Shown here: piece after piece, positions 53,791 through 63,411 of the stretch
How positions within the stretch are numbered: position 1 is the stretch's first letter
Layout: each line of letters opens with the position of its first letter
NCBI RefSeq assembly: GCF_001563475.1
Contig: NZ_LPUT01000001.1
Span: 310,001-374,000 of the forward strand
DNA from: Sporosarcina sp. HYO08
Lineage (GTDB): Bacteria; Bacillota; Bacilli; Bacillales_A; Planococcaceae
Reading direction: 5' to 3'
DNA length: 64,000 nucleotides
Position numbers and translations under genes: made by a program
The notes under the pieces: generated by a model
Seen by the model: the letters and a program-made list of their open reading frames with translations, nothing else
Database searches by the model: none
What the model was told of the DNA's origin: nothing

Positions 53791-54401
53791 TGAAGTTTCG
53801 CATTCACCCTGTCTTGCTTCCAGTTTTTATTGGCCTTGCATTTACAGGCGGGTTATCGCTCTATGCGATTTTGTTTACTTCACTTCTATTTCATGAGTTT
53901 GGCCATTTGCTAGCTGCAAAGTTTGTCGGCATGACAGTTAGGTCTTGTACAATCATGCCGTATGGCGGAGAAATACAGATCAAGGACCGTCATTTAGCAA
54001 CTACACCAGCTAGGCTTGCCGTCGCACTCGGAGGTCCGACTGCGACAGCTTTGCTTTTATGTGCAGCGCTTCTTTTTAAATTCCCCGCAAGCGAAGAAGT
54101 CATTCGGATCCAAATGGCGTTATTAGCTGTCAACTTGCTGCCGATTTTACCACTTGACGGCGGCCAAGTGCTTAGCGCTTTAACGAGGATCGGCGGAGAA
54201 GGGGTAAGAATGCGCACGGTGTTAATTGTGCATTCGATTTGTTTCCTTTTTGCTGCGATTCTTATATTGTCTGCTGGTTTGCCAAAAACCCTTCCATATA
54301 TCCTTCTTGCACTTTTTCTTCTTATTCAAAATATCTCGGTTTTTCGTTTTCGAAAATATGAAGCGGCTTATTTAAATTTAAAACTGAAAAGGTTGACGTG
54401 A
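53787..54401 (+). CDS. spoIVFB: Intramembrane metalloprotease SpoIVFB
   Basis: A 204-residue M50B site-2-type protease with the zinc motif LLFHEFGHLLAAKF and the third ligand in LLPILPLDGGQ, within about six membrane helices. It cleaves pro-sigma-K in the mother cell. Bacillus SpoIVFB is 288 residues with a C-terminal CBS domain. The protein here stops just after the last membrane helices, so the ATP-binding CBS domain appears to be absent. Confidence 0.9.
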   Translation: MMKFRIHPVLLPVFIGLAFTGGLSLYAILFTSLLFHEFGHLLAAKFVGMTVRSCTIMPYGGEIQIKDRHLATTPARLAVALGGPTATALLLCAALLFKFPASEEVIRIQMALLAVNLLPILPLDGGQVLSALTRIGGEGVRMRTVLIVHSICFLFAAILILSAGLPKTLPYILLALFLLIQNISVFRFRKYEAAYLNLKLKRLT

Positions 54402-54421
54402 AGCATTATCCATGGTAATAT
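54393..54421 (+). promoter_or_regulatory. Promoter of the rplU transcript
   Basis: TTGACG at 54393-54398 and TAATAT at 54416-54421, 17-nt spacer. The -35 lies within the spoIVFB end and the spacer begins with its stop codon. Confidence 0.7.
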
Positions 54422-54434
54422 TCAAATGTTATTG

Positions 54435-54524
54435 TTTGTAGCACCCGTGCTACAACCGCGCTGATCAGGTACAAGCATCCTTATGGATCACCTGTGAAGG
54501 CGAGTCTGAGTCTAATGAGGAGGT
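54435..54524 (+). promoter_or_regulatory. L21 ribosomal protein leader
   Basis: The leader contains TTGTAGCAC/GTGCTACAA (54435-54455), AGGTACAAGCATCC and GGATCACCTGTGAAGGCGAG ending before the ribosome site, which fits the L21 leader of Firmicutes. It is thought to mediate autogenous control by L21. Confidence 0.8.
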
Positions 54525-54530
54525 GCAAGT

Positions 54531-54839
54531 ATGTACGCAATTATCGAAACTGGTGGTAAACAAATCAAAGTCGAACAAGGCCAAGAAATCTACATTGAAA
54601 AAGTAGTTGGTGAAGCTGAAGAAACAGTTACATTCGACAAAGTTCTATTCGTTGGTGGAGAAGACGTGAAAGTTGGCGCTCCATTCGTGGAAGGTGCTTC
54701 TGTAACGGGTAAAATCGTTAAACAAGGCCGCGCTAAGAAAATCACTGTATTCAAATACAAGCCGAAAAAGAACTACCACAAAAAGCAAGGTCATCGTCAG
54801 CCTTACACAAAAGTTGTCATCGAAGGCATCAATCTGTAA
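54531..54839 (+). CDS. rplU: 50S ribosomal protein L21
   Basis: A 102-residue L21 with [18 protein letters not shown] at the start and the RNA-binding tail [17 protein letters not shown]. It has an L21 leader and GAGGAGGTG ahead of ATG 54531. First of rplU-ysxB-rpmA. Confidence 0.98.
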   Translation: MYAIIETGGKQIKVEQGQEIYIEKVVGEAEETVTFDKVLFVGGEDVKVGAPFVEGASVTGKIVKQGRAKKITVFKYKPKKNYHKKQGHRQPYTKVVIEGINL

Positions 54840-54845
54840 GCTGAT

Positions 54846-55169
54846 ATGATTAAAGTCATTATCAATAAACAGTCCAACGGCCGCATCACTTCTTTTGAAA
54901 TGACAGGCCATGCCGATTATGCGGAACATGGAAAAGATCTTGTCTGTGCGGGCGCATCAGCAGTATCATTTGGTGCTGTCAATGCGATCATTGCCCTCGC
55001 AGGAATGACCCCTGACATCCAACAAGGAACAGACGGCGGTTATTTAAAGGTTAGTATTCCTGAATCCGATAACGATTATGACGCACAATTAATCGTACAG
55101 GCAATGATTGTTTCTTTGCAGACGATTGAAAAAGATTATGGGCAACATATAAAAATCATCCTCAAATAG
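54846..55169 (+). CDS. prp: Ribosomal-processing cysteine protease Prp (YsxB)
   Basis: A 107-residue protease that removes the N-terminal extension of L27 in Firmicutes. Catalytic His lies in EMTGHADYAEHG and Cys in KDLVCAGASAVSFG. It lies between the L21 and L27 genes as usual; no good ribosome site, so it is probably coupled to rplU. Confidence 0.95.
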   Translation: MIKVIINKQSNGRITSFEMTGHADYAEHGKDLVCAGASAVSFGAVNAIIALAGMTPDIQQGTDGGYLKVSIPESDNDYDAQLIVQAMIVSLQTIEKDYGQHIKIILK

Positions 55170-55172
55170 TAG

Positions 55173-55475
<303 letters not shown>

Positions 55476-55485
55476 TATACGAAAA

Positions 55486-55524
55486 AAAGGACTGCACACA
55501 ATATTTGCAGTCCTTTTTATTTTG
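55486..55524 (+). terminator. Terminator after rpmA
   Basis: AAAAGGACTGCA (55486-55497) pairs perfectly with TGCAGTCCTTTT (55507-55518), followed by TATTTT. Confidence 0.92.
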
Positions 55525-55565
55525 AGGTTTTTTGACGAGAAATGTTATACTGATAGTCAAGGGAA

Positions 55566-56174
55566 TTGTCAAATTGGAATAATGTTGAAATTGTGGGGAA
55601 AGGGGATAGACTTGCATCCTTCACGTCTGAAATTCCAACAAGTCTTACACACAGTATGGAAATGAAAAAGCTAACAATTAAAGAGGCATTGAAATATGCA
55701 CGTCATGATTTTTTGAATGAATTGCAATTAGTATTATTGAATCTAGACCTGGATCAAAAAGAAGCAGCCAGAACAAATATACTTCGAATTACTGAACGAA
55801 TGCGCGAAGAAGCCGTGCTCGATAAGCTCGGTCTTCCCGCTGTAGAGACTTGGATTCATACGTTCGTTTGGCTGCATCCGACATTTTCAAAAACAGTAAC
55901 AACGGAAATTGAGCGTGGGGTCAGAAAGTCGAATGATGTGGATGTGGCATCTTATTTGGATAAGCTGTTTCAAGAGATCGAACGATGGATTGACCCTTTA
56001 AGTGATTATGAAGTAAATATTAGCGTTTATGCATCACAAACGAGCTGGTCTTTACGCTTTACGATTCAAGGTGATTTTCGGCGAAAGCTCGAACTGCCGG
56101 AGCCGATGGGTGATTTTGAGGTCACAGCAACTGATTCAGAAAATCAATGGACGTTCACCATTCGTGGACAATAG
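55566..56174 (+). CDS. spo0B: Sporulation phosphotransferase Spo0B
   Basis: A Spo0B-like protein, 202 residues from TTG 55566. The phosphorylated histidine lies in [18 protein letters not shown], the first helix of the four-helix hairpin, and the C-terminal half is kinase-like without ATP motifs. It relays phosphate from Spo0F to Spo0A. The start is uncertain: the TTG is only two bases from AAGGGAA, a GTG at 55593 or ATG 55656 are alternatives, and no choice has ideal spacing. The position between rpmA and obg matches Bacillus. Confidence 0.88.
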   Translation: MSNWNNVEIVGKGDRLASFTSEIPTSLTHSMEMKKLTIKEALKYARHDFLNELQLVLLNLDLDQKEAARTNILRITERMREEAVLDKLGLPAVETWIHTFVWLHPTFSKTVTTEIERGVRKSNDVDVASYLDKLFQEIERWIDPLSDYEVNISVYASQTSWSLRFTIQGDFRRKLELPEPMGDFEVTATDSENQWTFTIRGQ

Positions 56175-56185
56175 GAGGAAATTAC

Positions 56186-57478
56186 ATGTTTGTCGATCAC
56201 GTTAAAATTTATGTTAAAGGCGGTGACGGTGGCGATGGAATGGTAGCATTCCGTCGGGAGAAATACATTGCATATGGCGGACCGGCCGGCGGTGATGGCG
56301 GGAAAGGCGGAGATGTCGTCTTTATCGTTGACGAGGGCTTGCGCACGTTGATGGATTTCCGTTATCAACGTCATTTTAAAGCACCGCGCGGAGAGCACGG
56401 TATGAGTAAAAATAAGCATGGGAAAGGCGCAGAAGATTTAGTTGTTAAAGTGCCGCCTGGAACTGTTGTGAAAGATTTGGAATCGGACCATGTCATTGCA
56501 GATCTCGTTGAACATGGCCAAAAAGCCGTCATTGCGAAAGGTGGACGTGGAGGGCGTGGAAATAGCCGATTTGCGACGCCGCAAAATCCTGCGCCGGAGC
56601 TTTCCGAAAAGGGAGAGCCAGGTCTTGAACGGGAAGTAACCCTTGAGTTGAAAGTGTTGGCAGATGCTGGTTTAGTTGGATTTCCAAGTGTCGGCAAATC
56701 GACGTTATTGTCTGTCGTCTCTGCTGCCAAACCGAAAATTGCTGATTATCATTTTACAACGCTCGTACCCAATTTGGGGATGGTTGAAACGGAAGACGGT
56801 CGTGCATTTGTCATGGCTGATTTACCGGGGTTAATCGAAGGGGCGCACGAGGGGATTGGGCTTGGTCATCAGTTTTTACGTCATATCGAACGGACACGCG
56901 TCATTATTCATGTCATTGATATGTCCGGAATGGAAGGAAGAGATCCTTTCGAAGATTATGAAACGATTAATGAGGAATTGGAAAAATACAATTTACGTTT
57001 AACGGAACGTCCGCAAATTATCGTTGCGAATAAAATGGACATGCCGAATGCGGAAGAGAATTTACAAGCATTTAAAGAAAAGTTAAATGATGAACAGGCA
57101 CAAATCTTCCCAATTTCGGCCGTTACGCGACAAGGACTGGATCCACTGTTATTTGCAGTGATGGACTTATTGGAAACGACGCCAGAGTTCCCGCTTTACG
57201 AAATTGAAGAAGATGAAGAAGAGCATGCAGTGCTTTATAAACATGAAGCAGAAGAAGCAAACTTTAGAATTACGCGGGATGACGATGGTGCATTTGTGTT
57301 ATCTGGCTATGCGCTTGAACGATTGTTTAAAATGACAGACTTCAACTTTGACCAATCGGTTCGTAAATTCGCAAGGCAGCTTCGCGGAATGGGTGTCGAT
57401 GATGCACTGCGAGCGCGTGGTGCACAAGACGGCGACATCGTTCGTATTATGGACTTTGAATTTGAATTCCTAGAATAA
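56186..57478 (+). CDS. obg: GTPase Obg
   Basis: A 430-residue GTPase with the glycine-rich Obg fold ([18 protein letters not shown]), G domain ([27 protein letters not shown]) and C-terminal OCT domain. It takes part in 50S assembly and, in Bacillus, is needed for sporulation and the stress response. ATG 56186 follows AGGAGG (56173-56178). It is adjacent to spo0B, as in Bacillus. Confidence 0.97.
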   Translation: MFVDHVKIYVKGGDGGDGMVAFRREKYIAYGGPAGGDGGKGGDVVFIVDEGLRTLMDFRYQRHFKAPRGEHGMSKNKHGKGAEDLVVKVPPGTVVKDLESDHVIADLVEHGQKAVIAKGGRGGRGNSRFATPQNPAPELSEKGEPGLEREVTLELKVLADAGLVGFPSVGKSTLLSVVSAAKPKIADYHFTTLVPNLGMVETEDGRAFVMADLPGLIEGAHEGIGLGHQFLRHIERTRVIIHVIDMSGMEGRDPFEDYETINEELEKYNLRLTERPQIIVANKMDMPNAEENLQAFKEKLNDEQAQIFPISAVTRQGLDPLLFAVMDLLETTPEFPLYEIEEDEEEHAVLYKHEAEEANFRITRDDDGAFVLSGYALERLFKMTDFNFDQSVRKFARQLRGMGVDDALRARGAQDGDIVRIMDFEFEFLE

Positions 57479-57521
57479 GAAATAGAGATAAAGCGAAGTG
57501 TTCTTGGGAGGGGGAAATCAC

Positions 57522-57977
57522 TTGAAACAGCTTGGTGAAGGCCAGTTTTACCTTGTGAGAGAAGATGTGTTAACGGAATCGATGCAAAAAATGTTGGAAG
57601 CGAAAAGGCTTTTAGCGAGCGGGGAAGAGTCGACGATTCAAGATGCGACGAAGCGGGTGGGATTGTCTCGAAGCGCATTTTACAAATACCGAGATACAGT
57701 ATTTCCTTTTGAATCGATTGCTCGCGAACGTGTGTTGACGATTTTTATTCAGCTTGAAGATCGAAAGGGATCGCTCGCGACGTTGCTACAAATTGTTTCA
57801 AATGCAAAATGCAACGTCCTGACGATCCACCAAACGATTCCTGTTCAAGCACGTGCAAATATTACACTATCGCTAGACGTGACAGAAATGCCCATTAAAA
57901 TGGAGGAGTTGCTCCAACGGTTAAAAGCACCTGATTTTGTCGATTCGGTTACGTTAATTAGTTCCGGAGCCATTTAG
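57522..57977 (+). CDS. pheB: ACT domain-containing protein PheB
   Basis: A 151-residue protein with an N-terminal helical segment (FYLVREDVLTESMQKMLEAK, then VGLSRSAFYKYRDTVFPF) and a C-terminal ACT domain (FIQLEDRKGSLATLLQIV). It was named as a chorismate mutase but lacks an evident catalytic site, and is better seen as a regulatory ACT protein of phenylalanine synthesis. TTG 57522 follows GGGAGGGGG. Confidence 0.93.
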   Translation: MKQLGEGQFYLVREDVLTESMQKMLEAKRLLASGEESTIQDATKRVGLSRSAFYKYRDTVFPFESIARERVLTIFIQLEDRKGSLATLLQIVSNAKCNVLTIHQTIPVQARANITLSLDVTEMPIKMEELLQRLKAPDFVDSVTLISSGAI

Positions 57978-58000
57978 TACATATAGGAGGAAATGGGGAA

Positions 58001-58885
58001 ATGAAAGAAAAAACGTTCGTACCAACTGTTGCATTTTTGGGGCCAGATGCATCATTTACACATGTGGCGGCCAGTTCTTTTTTCGGCGCGGAAGGATTAG
58101 TGCCGCACGCGACGATTCCGGATTGTATTGAAGCGGTAGCCGCAGGGCACGTGGCGTATGCACTTGTTCCGCTAGAAAACGCGCTGGAAGGATCCGTGCC
58201 GCTAACGATCGACTATTTGTTCCACGGCAGTGAATTGTTCATTAACGCGGAAATTAATATTCCGATTGAACAGCATTTGCTGGTCAATAAAAAACAAGCC
58301 AACTCGCTCGATCAATTGAAATCGATTAATTCTCATCCGCATGCACTCGCACAATGCCATAAGTTTTTGCAATATAATTACCGCCGCGTTCCATTAATTC
58401 AAACAACTTCGACAGCTGCGGCGGCAAAATATATTGCGGAACATCCCGATGAGCAAATTGCGGCGATTGCCAACAGGCTATCAGCGGAAAAGTATGATTT
58501 ACATATTGCAGAAGAAAATATTCATGATTTTCACTTTAACCACACACGTTTTGTCGTTTTGTCTTTGCGGAAAGAATACATTGCGCAAAAAGGTCACTCT
58601 GATTTCAAGAAAACGACGCTCATGGTGAAACAGCCGGAAGATGATCGATCCGGTATGTTGCATAAAATTTTATCTGTTTTTGCGTGGCGTGGACTCAACT
58701 TAAGCAAAATCGAATCAAGACCCATGAAAACTGGCCTTGGCAATTACTTCTTCATTATCGACGTGAATGAATCTGAAGATCACCCAATGATGAAAGGCGC
58801 TTTGGAAGAGCTTAGTGCGTTAGATTGTACAGTTCAATCATTTGGTTCTTATTATTTCTATAATGAAAACCCATCACATATCTAA
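58001..58885 (+). CDS. pheA: Prephenate dehydratase
   Basis: A 294-residue enzyme converting prephenate to phenylpyruvate. It has AFLGPDASFTHVAA, VPLENALEGSVPLTID, the catalytic TRF motif in NHTRFVVLS, and a C-terminal ACT domain with GMLHKILSVFAWRGLNLSKIESRP that binds phenylalanine. It forms an operon with pheB. The terminator stem begins inside its last codons. Confidence 0.96.
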   Translation: MKEKTFVPTVAFLGPDASFTHVAASSFFGAEGLVPHATIPDCIEAVAAGHVAYALVPLENALEGSVPLTIDYLFHGSELFINAEINIPIEQHLLVNKKQANSLDQLKSINSHPHALAQCHKFLQYNYRRVPLIQTTSTAAAAKYIAEHPDEQIAAIANRLSAEKYDLHIAEENIHDFHFNHTRFVVLSLRKEYIAQKGHSDFKKTTLMVKQPEDDRSGMLHKILSVFAWRGLNLSKIESRPMKTGLGNYFFIIDVNESEDHPMMKGALEELSALDCTVQSFGSYYFYNENPSHI

Positions 58886-58904
58886 AATCGTGATGGGTTT
58901 TTTT
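58868..58904 (+). terminator. Terminator overlapping the pheA stop
   Basis: AACCCATCAC (58868-58877) pairs perfectly with GTGATGGGTT (58890-58899), followed by TTTTT. The left arm is within the coding end. Confidence 0.9.
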
Positions 58905-59029
58905 GAACAATAAAATTGTTTTGGAAACCAATATCACACGCATTCTTCATCGAATCGAATTAGGCAGCAATTGAATATTGCCACTTCTATCTTAATATAC
59001 ATAGTTAGAGAGGACATTCCGTTTGTAGC

Positions 59030-59057
59030 ACAAAGACGGGCGTCCGTTCATACGATG
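59030..59057 (+). promoter_or_regulatory. Mother-cell (sigma-K-like) promoter of safA
   Basis: ACA at 59030-59032 within GCACA and CATACGATG at 59049-59057 (eight of nine matches to CATAnnnTA) are 16 nt apart, the same geometry as upstream of gerE. CATACGAT could also serve sigma-E, but no sigma-E -35 is visible. Confidence 0.5.
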
Positions 59058-59083
59058 GATTGATGGAAGGGGGAAATTTTTAA

Positions 59084-60223
59084 GTGGAAGTCCACATTGT
59101 TGTTAAAGGGGATACGCTGTGGAAGATTGCGCGCCAATACGGCATTCCGTTTGATGAATTAAAACGGGTAAATGCGCATCTTGCCAATCCCGACTATATT
59201 GTTCCTGGGATGAAAATCTTTTTGCCTGCACATGGTGGGAAGAAGCCGGAAAAACATAAGCATCCCGTAAAACAGCATCACGAGAAGCATCATGAAAAGA
59301 AACCACATCATGAGAAAAAGCATGAGCGTCCACCGGTGAAAAAAGAACAGGTGAAGCCGACTAAAACAGAAGCGCCGCCGGTTCCACCGGTTCCGCAACC
59401 TGCACCGCAACCGGAGTTTGAAATGCCGTCAATGCCAATCCCAATTCCGTTTCCGTTCCCACAGGCGCCAGCACCTGCACCGGAAGTAGCGCCGGAAGCG
59501 ACGACACCGATTCCACCGCCGGCCCAACCGACGCCGATGCCGCCGCAGATGCCAATGCCACCGCAAATGCCAATGCCGCAAATGCCGATGTACCAGGCGC
59601 CGCCTTATGTACAGCCAATTTTTGGAGTTCCATGCGGTTGGATGCCGATTTACGATGCCGACTGCCATCCGTTCATGCATGCCGGACAAATTCAAGCAAT
59701 GCAAGTACCACAAATGACAGAAGCGCCTGAAGTTATGGCGGGAACAGAGGAAGCTGCACCGCTGTTAGCTCCGGAACAGCCAATAGAGGAAGCGGTTATG
59801 GAGGAAATGGAAGAAGCAGCGATGCCATCTCCAGAACCAGCACCGATGCCGCAGCCACTGCCATATCCGATGCCAGGGGGCTGGCAATTGATCGAATCAC
59901 CTGGAATTGCTGAGGAACCTGAGGTAGCAGCAGAGGGAGAAATGGAAGGGTTTGATGAGCTGGAGGAGTTTGGCGGCCTTCCGTTTTCACCTGGAATGGG
60001 GTATGTTCCACAGCAAGTAGCGCCAGCAGGCCAATTTAATCCATGTATGCCGCTCCCAAGTTATTCCCATGGATTTGATTATGGCTGTGGCTGTGGCGGC
60101 GGTCAACCGCAACCGCGAATGATGCCGCTTTATATTGGTTACCCATGTGGCTGTCCACCTCACCCACACCATCAAATGATGCCCGCACCGTACCCTGGTT
60201 TTGACTGGTACGGGGCCTATTGA
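59084..60223 (+). CDS. safA: SafA, LysM-containing spore coat morphogenetic protein
   Basis: A 379-residue protein with an N-terminal LysM domain (residues 1-46, VVKGDTLWKIARQYGIPFDE, PGMKIFLP) that binds cortex peptidoglycan, a His/Lys-rich linker (50-90), long Pro/Met-rich repeats (PQMPMPPQMPMPQMPM), acidic stretches and a Cys/Gly/Pro/Tyr-rich C-terminus. This matches SafA, the inner coat organiser that is cross-linked during maturation. It starts at GTG 59084 with GGAAGGGGG upstream. The next gene begins 7 nt after its stop. Confidence 0.85.
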   Translation: MEVHIVVKGDTLWKIARQYGIPFDELKRVNAHLANPDYIVPGMKIFLPAHGGKKPEKHKHPVKQHHEKHHEKKPHHEKKHERPPVKKEQVKPTKTEAPPVPPVPQPAPQPEFEMPSMPIPIPFPFPQAPAPAPEVAPEATTPIPPPAQPTPMPPQMPMPPQMPMPQMPMYQAPPYVQPIFGVPCGWMPIYDADCHPFMHAGQIQAMQVPQMTEAPEVMAGTEEAAPLLAPEQPIEEAVMEEMEEAAMPSPEPAPMPQPLPYPMPGGWQLIESPGIAEEPEVAAEGEMEGFDELEEFGGLPFSPGMGYVPQQVAPAGQFNPCMPLPSYSHGFDYGCGCGGGQPQPRMMPLYIGYPCGCPPHPHHQMMPAPYPGFDWYGAY

Positions 60224-60230
60224 TCGGCAT

Positions 60231-61100
60231 ATGGTGCTGGAGGGGAAATTTGAGAAGATAAAAGAAAACGTCTGGAAAATGGAGAAAGAGGGTTCATATT
60301 TTTCCGTCAAGGGATACCATTCTATCTCAACGGCGAAGAAAGTGCGTTTTATCCATAACGCATTGGAATCTGTATCTTTTCCGCACATCGTACCGATCGA
60401 GATCGAAGATGATCCCCTTATGATTGTTCAACCATGGCTTGATGGTGCAAAGGCTGTGAACTTTAAAAAACGAATCGACCGTATCGATTCATTGGCAGCC
60501 TTGCATGCCTTGCACAAAACAACTGCACAAATTGATTGGCATGCATCCGTTTTTTTACATCCTTATCCCATTCTTGAAAAGTGGAAAGATCGGATTGCTA
60601 GATTCAAAGGGATTAAAAAAGCATGTAGCGCTTATCTCGAGGAAAGCCAGATTGACGAAATTCTTTATTATGCCGAAAATGCACTTTCACATATTAAAAA
60701 GGTGTATAGAAATGTATTAGATGGAACGCTTTTACATGGGGATGTTGTCCACCATAATATTTTGCGTGATCCAAATGGGATGATCCGCTTTATCGATTTT
60801 GACTTAGCTTGTACGGGACCGCCCGGAACTGAGCTTGCACTATGGATTCACCGTGTGTTGCCGCAGATCGGATATGATGTGAATTTTTTATTTGACGAAC
60901 AGCCATCATTACAAAAATTAGATGAAGCATCGTTATCCCTTCTGCTTTTTCCAAATGAGGTCATTCGAGAATGGCTCCATTTATTTACACTTTCTCCTCA
61001 GTCAAGGGAAAGGCAAGCGAAGCAGTTGACCCTATTTACAGATTCCGCTCTCTCACATTGGCCGAAATTATGGTATGATGTAGAACGGATAAAAAATTAG
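60231..61100 (+). CDS. ysxE: YsxE-like protein of the aminoglycoside phosphotransferase fold
   Basis: A 289-residue kinase-like protein with HGDVVHHNIL (the HGD-x-x-x-x-N catalytic loop) and IDFDLACTGPPG (the metal Asp), as in the CotS/YsxE coat kinase group. In Bacillus, ysxE follows spoVID, and YsxE is a SpoVID-dependent coat protein. Here the gene follows safA instead. ATG 60231 has no good ribosome site, so coupling to safA is likely; a TTG at 60201 inside safA is less likely. Confidence 0.78.
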   Translation: MVLEGKFEKIKENVWKMEKEGSYFSVKGYHSISTAKKVRFIHNALESVSFPHIVPIEIEDDPLMIVQPWLDGAKAVNFKKRIDRIDSLAALHALHKTTAQIDWHASVFLHPYPILEKWKDRIARFKGIKKACSAYLEESQIDEILYYAENALSHIKKVYRNVLDGTLLHGDVVHHNILRDPNGMIRFIDFDLACTGPPGTELALWIHRVLPQIGYDVNFLFDEQPSLQKLDEASLSLLLFPNEVIREWLHLFTLSPQSRERQAKQLTLFTDSALSHWPKLWYDVERIKN

Positions 61101-61111
61101 GGGGTTTCTTT

Positions 61112-61834
61112 ATGGCAGGACATTCCAAGTGGAAAAATATACAGCACCGCAAAGGCGCGCAAGATGCGAAACGTGGAAAGATCTTTCAAAAGATGTCGAG
61201 AGAAATTTACGTTGCCGCTAAATCGGGCGGTCCCGATCCGGAGACGAATCCAACGCTGCGTCTTGCCTTAGAAAAAGCAAAAAGTGCAAATGTGCCGAAT
61301 GATGTCATTAAAAGAGCAATCGATAAAGCGACTGGCGCTGGCTCAGATGAAAATTACGAAGAAATTATCTACGAAGGATATGGTCCTGGAGGGGTCGCGG
61401 TTCTCGTCTATTGTTTAACAGAAAACCGTAACCGCACGGCGCCAAATGTCCGCGTAGCATTTAATAAAAACGGCGGGAACTTAGGTGAAAGTGGTTCCGT
61501 TAGTTATATGTTTGATCGTAAAGGTCGTTTGTTCATTGAACGGACAGCCGAGACAGACGAGGATGCTGTCATGATGGCGGCTCTTGAAGCAGGGGCGGAG
61601 GACATTATGTCTTCTGAAGAAGGCTTTGAAATTATTACGCAGCCATCCGATTTCTTATCTGTGAAAGAGGCATTAGAAGCTGAAGGCATTGCATTTATTT
61701 CCGCTGAAGTGGAAATGATTCCGTCTATGTACACGGCGCTCGCCGAAGAGAATGTCGAAAAGTTTGAGAAAATGCTTGACATGCTTGAGGATGACGACGA
61801 CGTACAAAACGTTTTCCACAATGCGGAAGAGTAA
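61112..61834 (+). CDS. yebC: YebC/PmpR family DNA-binding regulator
   Basis: A 240-residue YebC family protein: MAGHSKWKNIQHRKGAQDAKRGKIF, the GYGPGGVAVLVYCLTENRNRTA segment and an acidic middle. In Bacillus this gene (yrbC) is near safA. Family members bind DNA or act on translation; the exact role here is open. A strong terminator follows. Confidence 0.95.
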   Translation: MAGHSKWKNIQHRKGAQDAKRGKIFQKMSREIYVAAKSGGPDPETNPTLRLALEKAKSANVPNDVIKRAIDKATGAGSDENYEEIIYEGYGPGGVAVLVYCLTENRNRTAPNVRVAFNKNGGNLGESGSVSYMFDRKGRLFIERTAETDEDAVMMAALEAGAEDIMSSEEGFEIITQPSDFLSVKEALEAEGIAFISAEVEMIPSMYTALAEENVEKFEKMLDMLEDDDDVQNVFHNAEE

Positions 61835-61841
61835 AACGGAT

Positions 61842-61892
61842 ATCTGTTCGAGCGAAGATGGGTTTGATATCTTCGTTTGAACAGATTTTTTA
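61842..61892 (+). terminator. Terminator after yebC
   Basis: ATCTGTTCGAGCGAAGAT (61842-61859) pairs with ATCTTCGTTTGAACAGAT (61869-61886) with two central mismatches, followed by TTTTT. Confidence 0.92.
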
Positions 61893-61912
61893 GTGAAACG
61901 ACATATGACTAA

Positions 61913-61930
61913 TGTACAACTTGTTGTACA
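61913..61930. promoter_or_regulatory. Palindromic operator-like site upstream of the sensor kinase
   Basis: TGTACAAC-TT-GTTGTACA is a perfect 8-bp inverted repeat with a 2-bp centre. It overlaps a TACAAT (61927-61932) that could be a -10. It lies 48 nt before the kinase start. Confidence 0.55.
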
Positions 61931-61978
61931 ATAGAAATATGCATCTATGCGAAAATGACTCACGAGAGGAAGTTCGTT

Positions 61979-63211
61979 TTGCTTGAAACATTGCTCATTA
62001 ATGCTTTATTTTTAATTTTCCCGATCATGATCTACTTAATTTTCATAGAAGATCATAAAAATCAATTTAATCATATCGTTGTCTTTTTTTCAGTTATCTC
62101 AATGGTACTGTGCATGCTTTTTCCAGTCAAATTAGAGGTTGGTTATATCGTAGATTTGCGCTATATTCCGTTTGCGGTTCTTGCTTTATACGGCGGTTAT
62201 AAAAAGGTGTTTCCACTTTATATTGTGCTAAATGTGGTTCGTTTTTTTATTGGTGGAGATGGTGTCATCGAGTCTTTTCTTTACTCGACAGTTTTTTTTC
62301 TGATCGTTCCGCTGCTCAGTAAAAAATTCAATCGTATGGGGCCAAAACAGCGTGTTGTCGCCGCTACGTCAATTGCGGTGTTAAATGTTTGTATTTACTT
62401 GTCGCAAGTTTTCTATCTGTATAAAGGGAAATTACATATTTTTCGCTGGCTTGCGATCGACTCCATTTTAACGACGGCTACAGGGATGCTCTTTGTCGTT
62501 CTTCTTTGTGAGAAAATCCGGTCGAATATAGAAAGCCGAAAGATGTACGTACATTCAGAAAAACTTGAAGTACTTAGTGAGTTGTCCGCAAGTATCGCCC
62601 ACGAAATACGAAATCCGCTGACCGTTACGAATGGCTTCTTACAGCTGTTAAAAGGTTCCAAGTCTCTTTCCCCTGAGGAAAAGGCCTATATTGATTATTC
62701 ATTGGACGAGCTACAGCGTGCGGAATCGATCGTAAGTGACTTTCTTGCGTATTCAAAGCCGCAATCCATCCATATGGTTACAGGCGATTTTAAAGAGGAT
62801 ATCGAATACGTGGGAAATATTATGAAGCCTTACGCGAATACACATCGGGTTAAGATTCAGACACGATTTTCAAACACTTTGCAAAAGGATTACGATCAAA
62901 ACCAACTTCGTCAATGTTTACTAAACCTATACAAAAATGGGATTGAAGCGATGAAAGAGACAGGCGGTATTTTATCGATCGATGTATTCGAACGGAAAAA
63001 ACAAATTATTATTCAAATAGGGGATACAGGCATCGGCATGACAGAGGAAGAAATTGAACAATTAGGGGATCCGTACTATTCGACGAAAAAAGAAGGTACG
63101 GGTCTTGGCATGCTAATGGTGTATAGTATCGTGCATAGTTTAAAAGGAAAAATTGATGTGAAAAGTAAAAAAGGTAAAGGAACAACTTTTCGATTGATCA
63201 TACCGGTTTAA
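61979..63211 (+). CDS. kinB: Membrane sensor histidine kinase, KinB-like
   Basis: A 410-residue kinase with about six membrane helices in residues 1-175 (5TMR-type sensor with LEVGYIVDLRYIPFAVLALYGG), then H-box ASIAHEIRNPLTV, N-box NLYKNGIEAM, G1 GDTGIGM and G2 GTGLGM. No receiver domain and no adjacent response regulator, as for phosphorelay kinases feeding Spo0F. TTG 61979 follows AGAGGAAG and gives a KinB-like N-terminus; an ATG at 61955 precedes that site. The name is by architecture, not proof. Confidence 0.82.
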   Translation: MLETLLINALFLIFPIMIYLIFIEDHKNQFNHIVVFFSVISMVLCMLFPVKLEVGYIVDLRYIPFAVLALYGGYKKVFPLYIVLNVVRFFIGGDGVIESFLYSTVFFLIVPLLSKKFNRMGPKQRVVAATSIAVLNVCIYLSQVFYLYKGKLHIFRWLAIDSILTTATGMLFVVLLCEKIRSNIESRKMYVHSEKLEVLSELSASIAHEIRNPLTVTNGFLQLLKGSKSLSPEEKAYIDYSLDELQRAESIVSDFLAYSKPQSIHMVTGDFKEDIEYVGNIMKPYANTHRVKIQTRFSNTLQKDYDQNQLRQCLLNLYKNGIEAMKETGGILSIDVFERKKQIIIQIGDTGIGMTEEEIEQLGDPYYSTKKEGTGLGMLMVYSIVHSLKGKIDVKSKKGKGTTFRLIIPV

Positions 63212-63213
63212 GT

Positions 63214-63332
63214 GGGGGTTGTCCCAAAATGAAGATCCAGGCACCATCGAGCGCTAAAGATAGTATCGTGATTGAACAGTGATACTATGTTTTGACAGTG
63301 TTTAGCGGTGCCAGGCACTTCTGGGACAATCC
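63214..63332. repeat. Palindromic interspersed repeat, copy B
   Basis: A 119-bp element with the same plan as 20915-21035: GGGGGTTGTCCCA and TGGGACAATCC ends, GCACC/GGTGC inner arms, CGCTAAA/TTTAGCG, and central ATAGTATC/GATACTAT. It begins 2 nt after the kinase stop. A TTTTT follows, so this copy could also act as a terminator. Confidence 0.85.
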
Positions 63333-63374
63333 TTTTTAATTTGATTAGACAAATAGATAGAAAGTGCGTTCGTA

Positions 63375-63383
63375 TGCTATAAT
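63375..63383 (+). promoter_or_regulatory. Extended -10 promoter of ruvA
   Basis: TGCTATAAT at 63375-63383 is a consensus extended -10, 28 nt before the ruvA start. No good -35 is visible. Confidence 0.55.
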
Positions 63384-63411
63384 CACTTAAGGCATAGGAG
63401 GAGAAGTAGCT

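Noticed and set aside
59159..60011. Several long minus-strand frames opposite safA
   Set aside because: They arise from the Pro/Met/Ala-rich repetitive codons of safA and have no starts with ribosome sites.
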